Shown: positions 18,419 to 27,730, numbered from the stretch's first letter. The stretch: DNA of 64,000 nt from Lebetimonas natsushimae (GCF_002335445.1 NZ_BDME01000002.1:124001-188000), one strand, 5' to 3'. The notes: a model not told the origin generated them from the letters alone. Numbers and translations: made by a program.

Positions 18419-20474
18419 AGTTGCATTAGTGGGCCAGCCAAACGTTGGAAAAAGCCATTTAATCAATTCCATTTCAGGGGCAACGCTGCATGTCGGGAAT
18501 TTTTCCGGAGTTACGGTTGAGAAAAAAGAAGTTGAATTTAGTAGGGGAGAATATAAAATTAAATTAATTGACCTGCCGGGTACTTATTCTTTTCATACAT
18601 ATACCCCTGAAGAGGAAGTTACAAAAAATTTTTTATTAAATGAAGAATATGATTTGATTTTAAATGTCATTGATTCAAATCAGCTTGAGAAAAATTTGAT
18701 TTTTTCTTTTCAAATAGCAGATATAGGCAAGCCTGTGGTTATTGCTTTTAACATGTATGATGAATATTCAAGACAGGGCGGAGAGATTGATACGGAAAAG
18801 TTTTTTAAACTGACAAACATTAGAGCGGAAAATGTGTCTGCAAAAGAAAAATTCGGGCTTGAGGAATTGTTTGCTAAAGTTATTAAAACTTATGAAGAAA
18901 AAAACACTCCAAAAGTTTATTATTCAGAAATTGTGGAAGAGCAGATTGAAAATTTAAAACCTTTTATTAAAGAATGCAAATTTTCAAAAAGATTTGTTGC
19001 AATAAGACTTCTTGAAGATGATGAGAATATTTATAAAATAGTTCATGAAAAACCTTGGTTTAGTGATTTAATGCCAAGACTTAAAGACGCAAAAGATATT
19101 TTAAGAGGAGAATATTCTGAAGATGATACAAAAACAATCCTTTTTGAAGAAAGACTGGCCCTTGCAAAAGGAATTGTTACTCAAATAGCTAAAAAAGCAA
19201 GACGTGAGACCCTTACAGAAAAGATAGATAAAATTTTAATCCATCCGGTTTTAGGACTTCCTATATTTTTATTTATTATGTGGGCCATTTTTCAATTAAC
19301 ATTTGATATCGGTGCTATTCCAATGGACTGGATTGATGCGGGATTTAGCGCTTTTGGAGACTGGATTGGAAATACAATGCCGGATTCTATGATAAAAGAT
19401 GCATTGGTAGATGGAGTGATTCCGGCAGTTGGAGCTGTTGTTATGTTTTTGCCGAATATCCTGATTTTATTTTTAGGTTTGAATCTCTTAGAACAGACCG
19501 GTTATATGGCAAGGGCTGCGTATGTAATGGATGGGGTTCTTAAAAGATTTGGACTTCAGGGAAGAGCATTTATTCCGTTAGTTAGCGGATTTGGATGTTC
19601 AGTTCCAGCTTATATGGCGGCAAGAACCCTTAAAAATCCAAAAGACAGACTAATAACAATGCTTGTTATCGGATTTATGAGCTGTGGTGCAAGACTTCCT
19701 ATTTATGTGCTTTTAGTCAGTGCGTTTTTTGCACCGAGTATGCAGGGTAATGTTATGTTTGCAATATATATCGGCGGAGCACTCACAGGGCTTATAGTTG
19801 CTAAAATTTTAAGGGTTGTTTTATTTAAAGGTGAACCCGAACCGTTTGTAATGGAACTTCCAAAGTACAGATTTCCGAAAATTAAAGCAGTTCTTTTTGA
19901 TTTGTGGGTAAAAACAAAACTATATATAAGAAAAGCGGGGGTATTTATCGGTCTTACAGCATTTGCTTTATGGTTTTTAAGTTCATATCCAAGAGCTGAT
20001 ATTGTAAAAAAATATGAGCCTTTAATTGAAAAAGCCATGCCGGTCCAAAAAGAAGTGATAAAGCAGAAAATGAATCAGGAAATTCTTGAAAATTCTTATA
20101 TTGCAAAGGTTGGGAAATTAATGGCTCCGATTACCAAACCCCTTGATCTGGGATGGAAGGAAGATGTAAGCCTGCTTGTAGGACTTGCCGCAAAAGAGGC
20201 TGTGGTTGGATCTATGGCTACTCTTTATGGTGTAGGTGATGCGGATGAAACTAGTAAGGCGTTAATAGAAGAAATAAGAAATGCAATGCCGTTTACCGCT
20301 GCGGTTGCAATGATTATAATTGTTATGTTTTATTCTCCTTGTATTGCGGCGATGAGTACATTTTATGCAGAAGTTCCACAGTGGGCATGGAGAGTATTTT
20401 ATACAGTCTATCCAAATGTATTTGCCTATATTGCGGCATTAATAGCGGTTGGCTTAATTAAACTTTTCTCTTAA
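18405..20474 (+). CDS. feoB: Ferrous iron transporter FeoB
   Basis: 689 residues. The N-terminal G domain carries G1 GQPNVGKSHL (His where most FeoB have Thr or Ser-Thr), G3 DLPGTYS and NMYDE in the G4 region. The membrane part has the paired Gate motifs: TGYMARAAYVMD, SGFGCSVPAYMAARTL and SCGARLPIYVLL, with the conserved cysteines. It imports Fe(II), suiting anoxic reduced vent fluid. It is the second gene of feoAB; no FeoC follows. Confidence 0.95.
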   Translation: MKEIKVALVGQPNVGKSHLINSISGATLHVGNFSGVTVEKKEVEFSRGEYKIKLIDLPGTYSFHTYTPEEEVTKNFLLNEEYDLILNVIDSNQLEKNLIFSFQIADIGKPVVIAFNMYDEYSRQGGEIDTEKFFKLTNIRAENVSAKEKFGLEELFAKVIKTYEEKNTPKVYYSEIVEEQIENLKPFIKECKFSKRFVAIRLLEDDENIYKIVHEKPWFSDLMPRLKDAKDILRGEYSEDDTKTILFEERLALAKGIVTQIAKKARRETLTEKIDKILIHPVLGLPIFLFIMWAIFQLTFDIGAIPMDWIDAGFSAFGDWIGNTMPDSMIKDALVDGVIPAVGAVVMFLPNILILFLGLNLLEQTGYMARAAYVMDGVLKRFGLQGRAFIPLVSGFGCSVPAYMAARTLKNPKDRLITMLVIGFMSCGARLPIYVLLVSAFFAPSMQGNVMFAIYIGGALTGLIVAKILRVVLFKGEPEPFVMELPKYRFPKIKAVLFDLWVKTKLYIRKAGVFIGLTAFALWFLSSYPRADIVKKYEPLIEKAMPVQKEVIKQKMNQEILENSYIAKVGKLMAPITKPLDLGWKEDVSLLVGLAAKEAVVGSMATLYGVGDADETSKALIEEIRNAMPFTAAVAMIIIVMFYSPCIAAMSTFYAEVPQWAWRVFYTVYPNVFAYIAALIAVGLIKLFS

Positions 20475-20569
20475 TTTTTTCTTTCTTTTTTTATTTATCT
20501 CTTTTTAAGTTTTTTTTGTTATTATTCCTTTTAGACTTCATAAACTTTTCTATCAAACAAAGGAGAATA

Positions 20570-23011
20570 ATGTATTCAGGAATTACTGTTATTAAAAGAA
20601 ACGGCAGAAGAGAATTACTTGATATTTCTAAAATTAGAAAATATACTATGGCTGCATGCCAAGGCCTTGAAGGCGTTGATTATAGCGAACTTGAGCTTGA
20701 TGCGAAACTTCAATTTAGAGACGGAATTACAACTGAGGAGATACAACAAACTCTTATAAAAACCGCAGTTGATAAAATAGATATAGACAGGCCTAATTGG
20801 AACTACGTAGCGGCAAGATTGTTTCTATATGACTTATATCATAAAGTTACAGGGTTTACTGGATATAATCATTTAAGGGAATATTTTGAAAAAGGTGAAG
20901 AAGCCGGAAGAATACTTCCCGGACTCAAGGAAAAATATGATTTGGATGAGTTAAATGACTATCTTAAACCCGAGAGGGATCTGCAGTTTACATATCTTGG
21001 AATAAAAACACTTTATGACAGATATATTATTAAAGACAGGGACAATAATCCAATAGAGCTTCCTCAGCAGCTTTTTATGGGTGTTGCTATGTTTTTAGCT
21101 CAAAATGAAACAAATCCTGAGAGTATTCCTCAAGAAGATAGGGATAAAATAGACTTAAACGACCCTAAATCAATAAGAGGATATTGGGCTAAAAAGTTTT
21201 ATGATGTAATTTCAAAATTTGAGGTAATGGTTGCTACCCCAACTCTTTCTAATGCAAGAACTACAAGGCATCAGCTAAGCTCTTGTTATGTTGGAAGTAT
21301 GAATGATAATATCGAGGGAATTTTTGATGATTTTAAAGAAATGGCACTTCTGAGTAAATATGGTGGAGGAATTGGCTGGGATGTAAGTAAAATTAGAGCC
21401 CTTGGAAGTTTTATAGACAATCACAAAAATGCAGCCGGAGGTGTAATTCCTTGGCTTAAAATTACAAATGATATTGCAATTGCAGTGGACCAGCTTGGGA
21501 CCAGAAAAGGAGCGATTGCCGTATATCTTGAACCCTGGCATATGGATATAATGGACTTTTTGGATTTAAAGAAAAATTCAGGGGAAGAAAGACGCAGGGC
21601 TCACGATTTATTCCCGGCTTTATGGATTCCCGATTTGTTTATGAAAAGAGTTTTAAATGATGAACTCTGGACTCTTTTTGATCCGTATGAGACAAAAGAT
21701 TTAACGGATTTATACGGGGAAGAGTTTGAAAAAAAATATATCGAATATGAAAACGACCCAAACATTACAAAAGAAAAAATAAAAGCAAAAGAACTTTGGA
21801 AAAAAATACTTCTTGAATATTATGAAACAGGAAATCCTTTTCTTTGCTTTAAAGACAATGCAAACAGACGCAATCAAAATTCTCATACGGGAATTATAAG
21901 AAGTAGTAATCTTTGTACTGAAATTTTCCAAAATACCGAGCCAAACCATTATAAAGTAAAAGTTACATTTGAAGATGACAGTTTTATATTTTTTGAAGAA
22001 GAGGAAGAAGTAAAAGTTGAAAGCGGGGGAGTAGAAGTAATTAAAAAAGCTAAAAAAATAACATCTCTTGATTCAATAGACGGTAAAAGGGTTTATATTG
22101 TAGAAAAAGTGGCAGTTGGCGGGAAAACAGCTGTTTGTAACCTTGCAAGTGTTAATTTAAGTAAAGTAAACACTCCGGAAAAAATAGCTGAAGTTATCCC
22201 TATTGCCATTAGAATGCTTGATAATGTAATTGATTTAAATTATTATCCTGTCAGAAAAACAAAAGATACAAACCTTAAAAACAGAGCAATAGGGCTTGGG
22301 GCTATGGGTGAAGCCCAAATGCTGGCGGAAAAACAGATTTTCTGGGGAAGCGACAAGCATTTAAAACTTATAGATGAAATATTTGAAGGAATAAGCTATC
22401 ATGCAATTAATGCAAGCTGTGACTTGGCAAGGGAAAAAGGAACTTATCCTGAGTTTGAGGGCAGCAGATGGTCAAAAGGAATACTTCCAATTGATACGGC
22501 TAATGAAGAAGCAAAGAGACTGGTTGAGAGAGATTTGTTCTCAGCTATGCAGTATGATTGGGAAGGACTAAGGGAAAAAGTAAAAAAAGGAATTAGAAAC
22601 GGATATTTAATGGCAATTGCACCGACAAGTTCAATTTCTATTCTTACAGGTACCACTCAGACAATAGAGCCGGTTTATAAAAGAAAATGGTATGAGGAAA
22701 ATCTAAGCGGGCTTATTCCTGTGGTTGTACCTAATTTAAGTGCCGATACATATATGTTTTATACACCGGCTTATGAGCTTGACCAAAGAGTTTTGGTAAA
22801 AGCCGCAGCAATCAGACAAAAATGGATAGACCAGGGTCAAAGTCTGAATATTTTCATTACAACAGATAAAGCAAGCGGAAAATATCTGCATGAAATATAT
22901 ACTCTTGGATGGAAACTTGGAATTAAAAGTTTTTATTATTTAAGAAGCCAGTCTCCTGAAATCAAAGAAGATGTAATGGATAGAAGTATTGAATGTTTTG
23001 GATGCCAGTAA
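20570..23011 (+). CDS. nrdA: Ribonucleoside-diphosphate reductase alpha subunit (class Ia)
   Basis: 813 residues from ATG 20570 (AAAGGAG upstream); the open frame continues to a TTG at 20516 but lacks a ribosome site there. An ATP-cone is at residues 1-90. Active-site cysteines are in HQLSSCYVG, the radical-cysteine motif SSNLCTEI and TAVCNLASVNLS. The C-terminal CFGC pair is the reductant shuttle. About 60 residues (from NHYKVKVTFEDD to VEKVAVGGK) are inserted between the radical cysteine and the AVCNLAS cysteine. Similar inserts are, from memory, found in other Campylobacterota NrdA. It makes deoxynucleotides with NrdB. Confidence 0.95.
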   Translation: MYSGITVIKRNGRRELLDISKIRKYTMAACQGLEGVDYSELELDAKLQFRDGITTEEIQQTLIKTAVDKIDIDRPNWNYVAARLFLYDLYHKVTGFTGYNHLREYFEKGEEAGRILPGLKEKYDLDELNDYLKPERDLQFTYLGIKTLYDRYIIKDRDNNPIELPQQLFMGVAMFLAQNETNPESIPQEDRDKIDLNDPKSIRGYWAKKFYDVISKFEVMVATPTLSNARTTRHQLSSCYVGSMNDNIEGIFDDFKEMALLSKYGGGIGWDVSKIRALGSFIDNHKNAAGGVIPWLKITNDIAIAVDQLGTRKGAIAVYLEPWHMDIMDFLDLKKNSGEERRRAHDLFPALWIPDLFMKRVLNDELWTLFDPYETKDLTDLYGEEFEKKYIEYENDPNITKEKIKAKELWKKILLEYYETGNPFLCFKDNANRRNQNSHTGIIRSSNLCTEIFQNTEPNHYKVKVTFEDDSFIFFEEEEEVKVESGGVEVIKKAKKITSLDSIDGKRVYIVEKVAVGGKTAVCNLASVNLSKVNTPEKIAEVIPIAIRMLDNVIDLNYYPVRKTKDTNLKNRAIGLGAMGEAQMLAEKQIFWGSDKHLKLIDEIFEGISYHAINASCDLAREKGTYPEFEGSRWSKGILPIDTANEEAKRLVERDLFSAMQYDWEGLREKVKKGIRNGYLMAIAPTSSISILTGTTQTIEPVYKRKWYEENLSGLIPVVVPNLSADTYMFYTPAYELDQRVLVKAAAIRQKWIDQGQSLNIFITTDKASGKYLHEIYTLGWKLGIKSFYYLRSQSPEIKEDVMDRSIECFGCQ

Positions 23012-23012
23012 T

Positions 23013-23050
23013 AATTAAAAATTGAAAATGGATAATGAAAAATGAAAAAC
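23013..23050 (+). repeat. Heptad island between nrdA and nrdB
   Basis: Just after the nrdA stop, AATGGAT AATGAAA AATGAAA runs in register. The rest of the 131-base gap is AT-rich and carries the nrdB Shine-Dalgarno AAGGAG near 23131. Confidence 0.6.
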
Positions 23051-23142
23051 AAAAAAATTATTTTTTATCTTGGTAAAATATATTTAAAAATATTAGGATT
23101 TTTTATTTTTGAAATAAAAGACCTTGAAATAAGGAGAAAAAA

Positions 23143-24183
23143 ATGAAAATAAAAAAACTTTACAATTACAACTGTCCGTTGCACAGAGGGTCAACTACTT
23201 CTATAATCAACGGCTGTACCGAAGGTATGATTAACCTTAATAAACTATCTTATCCTTGGGCATATAATTTGTGGGAAATGATGCTTGCCAATACATGGTT
23301 TCCAAGGGAAGTTGATTTGACCGAAGATGCAAGACAATACAGAAATTTATTACCCGCTGAAAAGAGAATGTATGATAAAGCTTTAGCACAGCTTATTTTT
23401 ATGGATTCGATTCAGACAAACAATACACCAGATCACGTAAATCCATGGATTACAGCTCCGGAAGTTAATATGTGTATTGTTCGTCAAGCTTTTGAAGAAG
23501 CTCTTCATTCTCAAAGTTATGCGGTAATGGTTGACAGTATTTCGCTTAATACTGATGAAATTTATGAAATGTGGAGAACGGACGAGAATTTGAGAAAGAA
23601 AAATGAATTTATAGGTGATGTTTATGAAAATTGGGGTAAAAAAGCGCTCGAAGGGGATGATGAGGCTAAAGTTTATATGATAGTAGCAAATCAGTGTTTA
23701 GAAGGAATTTATTTTTATAACGGATTTGCCGCTTTTTATGTATTGGCAAGAGCCGGAAAAATGATTGGTTCAGCTCAGATGATTAGATTTATTCAAAGGG
23801 ATGAGGTAACACATACCACTCTTTTTGCAAATATTTTTAAAGAAATAAAAAAAGAATTTCCAGAACTTTTTACCCCTGAGGTTATAAGAAATATTAAAGA
23901 TATGCTTTTTGCCGCTTATGAACTTGAGAGAGATTGGGGATGGTATATTACACAAGATCAAATTCTTGGAATGAGCAGGGAACTTATTGACAGATTTACA
24001 AAATATCTGGCAAATAAAAGAGCAAACGCTATGGGTGTTGAACTGTTATTTCCAGAAATCGGACTTAAAAATCCAATTACTTGGTTTGACAGTTTTAGCA
24101 GTTTTAATGAGCAAAAAACAAACTTTTTTGAAGGAAATGTTGTAAATTATTCTAAAGGAAGCTTGAGTTTTGATGATTTTTAG
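23143..24183 (+). CDS. nrdB: Ribonucleoside-diphosphate reductase beta subunit
   Basis: 346 residues. The metal ligands and radical tyrosine are recognisable: the first Asp region after TWFPREVDLTEDARQY, FEEALHSQSYAVMV (Glu, His and the following Tyr), NQCLEGIYFYNGFAAF (Glu) and IQRDEVTHTTLF (Glu, His). It is therefore a canonical tyrosyl-radical class Ia beta subunit rather than a Tyr-less Ic type. The C-terminal FSFDDF-like tail (SLSFDDF) docks NrdA. It ends overlapping yjbQ. Confidence 0.95.
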   Translation: MKIKKLYNYNCPLHRGSTTSIINGCTEGMINLNKLSYPWAYNLWEMMLANTWFPREVDLTEDARQYRNLLPAEKRMYDKALAQLIFMDSIQTNNTPDHVNPWITAPEVNMCIVRQAFEEALHSQSYAVMVDSISLNTDEIYEMWRTDENLRKKNEFIGDVYENWGKKALEGDDEAKVYMIVANQCLEGIYFYNGFAAFYVLARAGKMIGSAQMIRFIQRDEVTHTTLFANIFKEIKKEFPELFTPEVIRNIKDMLFAAYELERDWGWYITQDQILGMSRELIDRFTKYLANKRANAMGVELLFPEIGLKNPITWFDSFSSFNEQKTNFFEGNVVNYSKGSLSFDDF

Positions 24184-24589
24184 ACAAAAAGAAGTTGAAA
24201 TTAAAGCTCCTAAAAGGGGCTTTTTTATTGTGACTGATAAAATAGTCAGTGCAATTGAATTTGGCGATATTAAAATTGGAATGATGAATATTTTTTTAAA
24301 ACACACTTCGGCATCTCTTACAATTAATGAGAATGTTTCCCCTGATGTGAGAGTGGATATGGAGGAAATTTCAGACTCTTTGGTTCCGGACGGATATGAT
24401 TACAATCATTCTTTAGAAGGTCCTGATGATATGCCTGCGCATTTCAAAAGTTCAATGTTTGGAGTGAGTTTAAACATTCCTATTACAAATGGAAGATTAA
24501 ATCTTGGTACATGGCAGGGGATTTATTTAAACGAACACAGAAATCATCCAGGTTTACGAAAAATAGTGATTACAGTGTGGGGAGTTTAA
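24173..24589 (+). CDS. YjbQ/UPF0047 family protein
   Basis: 138 residues from ATG 24173, which overlaps the nrdB stop region by 11 bases. It carries the family signatures HTSASLTINENVSPDV, the Asp-Asp rich middle (GPDDMPAHFKSSMFG) and GTWQGIYLNEHRNHPGLRKI with conserved His residues. Some homologues complement thiamine-phosphate synthase mutants, but the native reaction is unsettled. It converges on the next gene with four shared bases. Confidence 0.9.
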   Translation: MIFRQKEVEIKAPKRGFFIVTDKIVSAIEFGDIKIGMMNIFLKHTSASLTINENVSPDVRVDMEEISDSLVPDGYDYNHSLEGPDDMPAHFKSSMFGVSLNIPITNGRLNLGTWQGIYLNEHRNHPGLRKIVITVWGV

Positions 24590-25200
24590 AAACAGATTAT
24601 TCTGTAAAATATGGTTAAACTTTCTTTTTTATTTTCTTTGGGTGAAGGCAGGGAATTTAGAGTTTTAAATAAAGGTCTTGGTTTTATAATATTTTGATTG
24701 ATTGAAATGTTTGTGGTAAAGCATTTTAAATTCAATTTTTTTGAAATATTTTTGGCATCATTTATTGCAAAAGAATATGCTTTGGCTTTTAAATTGTTTA
24801 TTAATTTAATTTTTTCTTTTTTGTCTAAATCTAAATAAATGGATGATAATGTTTTTTCTCCTGTCAAATTTGTAAAAATATTTGAAAAATTTTTAATTTT
24901 ATCGGTTTTAAATTGACAGTTTAAATCCATATTGGCTATATATCCGATAAATTGTTTTTTATTTTTGTTATAAATATATTCCGGAAAAATTGTATAATCA
25001 ATTTTTTGACAAAGATTTGCTTTTTTGATGTTAAAATTTATTTTTTGAATTAATTTTTCTAAATTACTATTTTTAATTTTTATGTTTAGTTTTGTTTTGT
25101 AAATATTTGGGGTGTATTTTATTTCAAATGTTTTTTGATTGGTTATTTCATAGGAAAATAAAAAATTTAATACAAATATCAAATAAAATATTTTTTTCAT
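24586..25200 (-). CDS. Exported SIMPL-domain (DUF541) protein
   Basis: 204 residues. There is a signal peptide at residues 1-16 (MKKIFYLIFVLNFLFS), then a divergent SIMPL fold: FIGYIANMDLNCQFKTDKIK corresponds to the family GYxAxxxLxV strand, and the helix AKAYSFAINDAKNISKKLNL to the AxxxAxxxAxxLA helix. The protein is periplasmic and of unknown function; family members occur near envelope or outer-membrane genes. It is more AT-rich in composition than its neighbours. Confidence 0.65.
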   Translation of the reverse strand: MKKIFYLIFVLNFLFSYEITNQKTFEIKYTPNIYKTKLNIKIKNSNLEKLIQKINFNIKKANLCQKIDYTIFPEYIYNKNKKQFIGYIANMDLNCQFKTDKIKNFSNIFTNLTGEKTLSSIYLDLDKKEKIKLINNLKAKAYSFAINDAKNISKKLNLKCFTTNISINQNIIKPRPLFKTLNSLPSPKENKKESLTIFYRIICF

Positions 25201-25253
25201 AACCTGCCTTTAAGATATAATACTATTTATATTATATATCAAAAAGGATATAA

Positions 25254-25823
25254 ATGCAAATTATAAATTTTAATGAAATAGAAAGTACTCAAAGATATAA
25301 ATTGATGTCTGGTAATATTGTTCCTCGTCCCGTTGCCTGGATAGTTACTGAAAATAACAGATTTATAAATTTAGCTCCTTTTAGTTATTTTACCGGGATA
25401 TCAAGCGTGCCTCCACTTTTGATGGTAAGTATAGGCAGGAATAAAAAGGGTCTTAACGAACCCAAAGATACTTTTAAAAACATCAAAGAAACCAAAAAAG
25501 CGACTGTCTGTTTAGTGCCTGTTGAACTTGCTGAAAAAATGGACAGAACCGGTGAAGTTTTACCTTATGGTGAAAGTGAAGCTGAGAGATTTGAAATTGA
25601 ACTTGAGAGGATTGATGAAAATTTTCCTCCAATAGTTAAAGGATGCAAAAGGGCTTTTTTAACTACTTTATACGGAACTTTTGAAAAAGATGAAATGGCT
25701 ACAATCCCGTTTTTTTTGAAAATTGAAAAAATGTATATTGGAGGTGATTTTGAACCTGTTGCACGGGTCGGCAAAGGGTATGCAAGGCTTTGTGAAATGG
25801 AGAATGAAAAATGGAAAATGTAA
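25254..25823 (+). CDS. Flavin reductase-like FMN-binding protein
   Basis: 189 residues, split-barrel flavin-binding fold: MSGNIVPRPVAWIVT, NLAPFSYFTGISSVPPLLMV, GRNKKGLNEPKDTFKNI, and CKRAFLTTLYGTF. It is close to flavoredoxin/NADH-FMN reductase proteins; partner and substrate are unknown. The last residues (MENEKWKM) are encoded by perfect AATGNNN heptads, which also provide the stop codon. It overlaps the FAH gene by 13 bases. Confidence 0.85.
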   Translation: MQIINFNEIESTQRYKLMSGNIVPRPVAWIVTENNRFINLAPFSYFTGISSVPPLLMVSIGRNKKGLNEPKDTFKNIKETKKATVCLVPVELAEKMDRTGEVLPYGESEAERFEIELERIDENFPPIVKGCKRAFLTTLYGTFEKDEMATIPFFLKIEKMYIGGDFEPVARVGKGYARLCEMENEKWKM

Positions 25824-25826
25824 AAT
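25796..25826 (+). repeat. Perfect AATGNNN heptad island at a gene junction
   Basis: Four heptads in register, AATGGAG, AATGAAA, AATGGAA and AATGTAA, then AAT. They encode the tail and stop of the flavin reductase. They also provide GGAG (25799-25802) as Shine-Dalgarno and the ATG (25811) of the FAH-family gene. Confidence 0.8.
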
Positions 25827-26434
25827 TTAGAACGCTTAAATTTGAAAATAGAAAAATAATTCCCTGTAAAATTGTATGTGTAGGCAGAAATTACGTAGCA
25901 CATATTGAAGAGCTGAATAATGAATTACCGAGTGAACCGGTTTATTTTATAAAATCTAACAGTGCAATCGGGGATGAATTAAAAATTGTTGATTATTCTC
26001 CTACCCATTATGAGGGTGAAATTTGTTTTTTGATTGAAAATAAGCAAATTGTAGGGGTCGGATTTGGGTTTGATTTGACACTGAGGGAGATTCAAAGCAG
26101 ATTAAAGCAAAAAGGGCTTCCCTGGGAGAGGGCAAAAGCGTTTAAAAATTCAGTAGTTTTCAGTGAATTTATATCAATTGATGATATAGATGATTTAGGT
26201 ATTGAAGTATATAAAAACGGGGAGCTTGTTCAAAAAGGTGATGTTTCTTTGATGATTTATAAACCTGAATTTTTAGTTAAAGATATTGATAAAATTTTCG
26301 GGCTTGATGACGGGGATATTATAATGAGCGGAACTCCCAAAGGTGTTGGAGTTATAAACAAAGGCGATAAATTTATAGGCAAAATTTTAAAAAATAAAGA
26401 GGTTTTAATTGAAAAAGAATTTGTATGTAGTTGA
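25811..26434 (+). CDS. Fumarylacetoacetate hydrolase family protein
   Basis: 207 residues, one FAH domain: CVGRNYVAHIEEL, the metal-binding acidic residues in YEGEICFLIE and later GFDLTLREIQSRLKQKG, and GDIIMSGTPKGVGVI. Related enzymes hydrolyse acylpyruvates or decarboxylate oxaloacetate, so a housekeeping role on oxaloacetate tautomers is plausible. Start and ribosome site come from the heptad island. It overlaps queE by 26 bases. Confidence 0.88.
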   Translation: MENVKFRTLKFENRKIIPCKIVCVGRNYVAHIEELNNELPSEPVYFIKSNSAIGDELKIVDYSPTHYEGEICFLIENKQIVGVGFGFDLTLREIQSRLKQKGLPWERAKAFKNSVVFSEFISIDDIDDLGIEVYKNGELVQKGDVSLMIYKPEFLVKDIDKIFGLDDGDIIMSGTPKGVGVINKGDKFIGKILKNKEVLIEKEFVCS

Positions 26435-27116
26435 AATATTCCGTTCAATTCAGGGCGAAGGCAAATATGCTGGAAGGATAAGTGTTTTTTTAAGACTTGG
26501 AGGATGTAATCTCAGGTGTCCCGGATTCGGTGAAAAAGGGTGTGACAGTTATTATGCAGTTGACAAAAAGTACAAGAATGAATGGGAAAAATTGAATATT
26601 GATGAAATTATAAAAAGAATTGAATCTTTAAAACAGAAAAACGAAGATTTGGTAATTACAGGTGGAGAGCCGACTCTTTATTACAGAGAAATTTATCCTT
26701 TAATTGAGAGTTATTCCGGGCAAATAACCATTGAAACAAATGCTACTATTGATATAAATTTTAAAAAATATCCAAAATATAAAGATGTAATATTTGCTAT
26801 GAGTGTGAAACTCTCAAACAGTGGTGAAGAATATAAAAAAAGGGTTAAAAAAGAGGTTATTAAAAATATTGCAAAAAATGCAGAAAAAAGCTTTTTTAAA
26901 TTTGTTATTAATAAAGAAAATTTAAATTTGCAATTAAAAGAGATTTTGGATATAACTACTGGAATTGATTTGGATATCTATTGTATGCCAATGGGTGAAA
27001 GTCCTGAAAAATTAGAGGAAAATGCAAAAAGTGTGTTTAATTTTTGTTTAGAAAACAGTTTTTGTTATTCTGATAGAATTCATATCAGGATTTTTGGAAA
27101 GAAAAAAGGGATTTAA
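26409..27116 (+). CDS. queE: 7-carboxy-7-deazaguanine synthase QueE
   Basis: 235 residues, radical SAM enzyme. FRSIQGEGKYAGRISVFLRL and GGCNLRCPGFGEKGCDSYYA hold the cluster cysteines. The spacing is CX3CX7C, not the standard CX3CX2C. VITGGEPTLY is the GGE motif. It makes the deazaguanine core of queuosine from carboxytetrahydropterin. The start is TTG at 26409 after AGAGG, inside the previous gene; a one-base overlap with queD follows, so the pathway pair is coupled. Confidence 0.9.
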   Translation: MKKNLYVVEIFRSIQGEGKYAGRISVFLRLGGCNLRCPGFGEKGCDSYYAVDKKYKNEWEKLNIDEIIKRIESLKQKNEDLVITGGEPTLYYREIYPLIESYSGQITIETNATIDINFKKYPKYKDVIFAMSVKLSNSGEEYKKRVKKEVIKNIAKNAEKSFFKFVINKENLNLQLKEILDITTGIDLDIYCMPMGESPEKLEENAKSVFNFCLENSFCYSDRIHIRIFGKKKGI

Positions 27117-27700
27117 TGATAATAAGAAAACTTTTTAAGTTCGAAAACGCCCATATTGTAAGAAATTGTACGAGCAGGAGATGCAGCCGCTCAATTCACG
27201 GGCACAGTTATAAAATTGAAATATTGCTTGAATCAAATTTTTTGGATAACGGGCAGATGGTATATGATTTTGGACTTATGAAAACTACTATTAAAGAACT
27301 GATAGACAGTTTTGACCACGCCATTACTTTGTGGAGTGAGGATAATTCTGAATATTTGGAATTTGCAAAAAAATTCAGTGAAAGATGGGTGATGTTGCCG
27401 GTAAATCCAAGTGCAGAGCAATTTAGCAGGGTGTTTTTTTTAATGGTTGAGAGAGTTTTAAATTTAACTGTTTTTCAAAACAATGAAAAAAATATAAAAG
27501 TAAATTCTGTAATAGTCCATGAGACAGACACCGGATATGCTCAATGTTTTAGGGAAGATGCATATAATTTTGAGAATATGGGTAAAATTGAATTAAAAAA
27601 TATAATTTTTAGCGAGCAAATCAAAAGAGAATGGAGTGATTATAATATGTGGGATAAAATATTAAATGGTGAAAGGTTTATAAATCCAAAATCTTTATAA
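27116..27700 (+). CDS. queD: 6-carboxytetrahydropterin synthase QueD
   Basis: 194 residues, longer than the 120-residue minimal enzyme. The zinc histidines appear in FENAHIVRNC and SIHGHSYKIE, the catalytic cysteine in the RNCTSRRCSRSIHGH segment, and the conserved SFDHAITLW and HETDTGYAQCF at the end. It converts dihydroneopterin triphosphate to the QueE substrate. Extra length lies in the middle (residues 95-150). Confidence 0.92.
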   Translation: MIIRKLFKFENAHIVRNCTSRRCSRSIHGHSYKIEILLESNFLDNGQMVYDFGLMKTTIKELIDSFDHAITLWSEDNSEYLEFAKKFSERWVMLPVNPSAEQFSRVFFLMVERVLNLTVFQNNEKNIKVNSVIVHETDTGYAQCFREDAYNFENMGKIELKNIIFSEQIKREWSDYNMWDKILNGERFINPKSL

Positions 27701-27730
27701 TAGAAACTAAAAAAATAAAAAGGAGAAAAA

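Noticed and set aside
20516-20569. Longer nrdA start adding 18 hydrophobic residues
   Set aside because: No ribosome site; AAAGGAG fits the ATG at 20570, and NrdA is cytoplasmic.
21938-22132. Intein in nrdA
   Set aside because: Only about 60 residues, no splice-junction Cys/Ser and His-Asn motifs.
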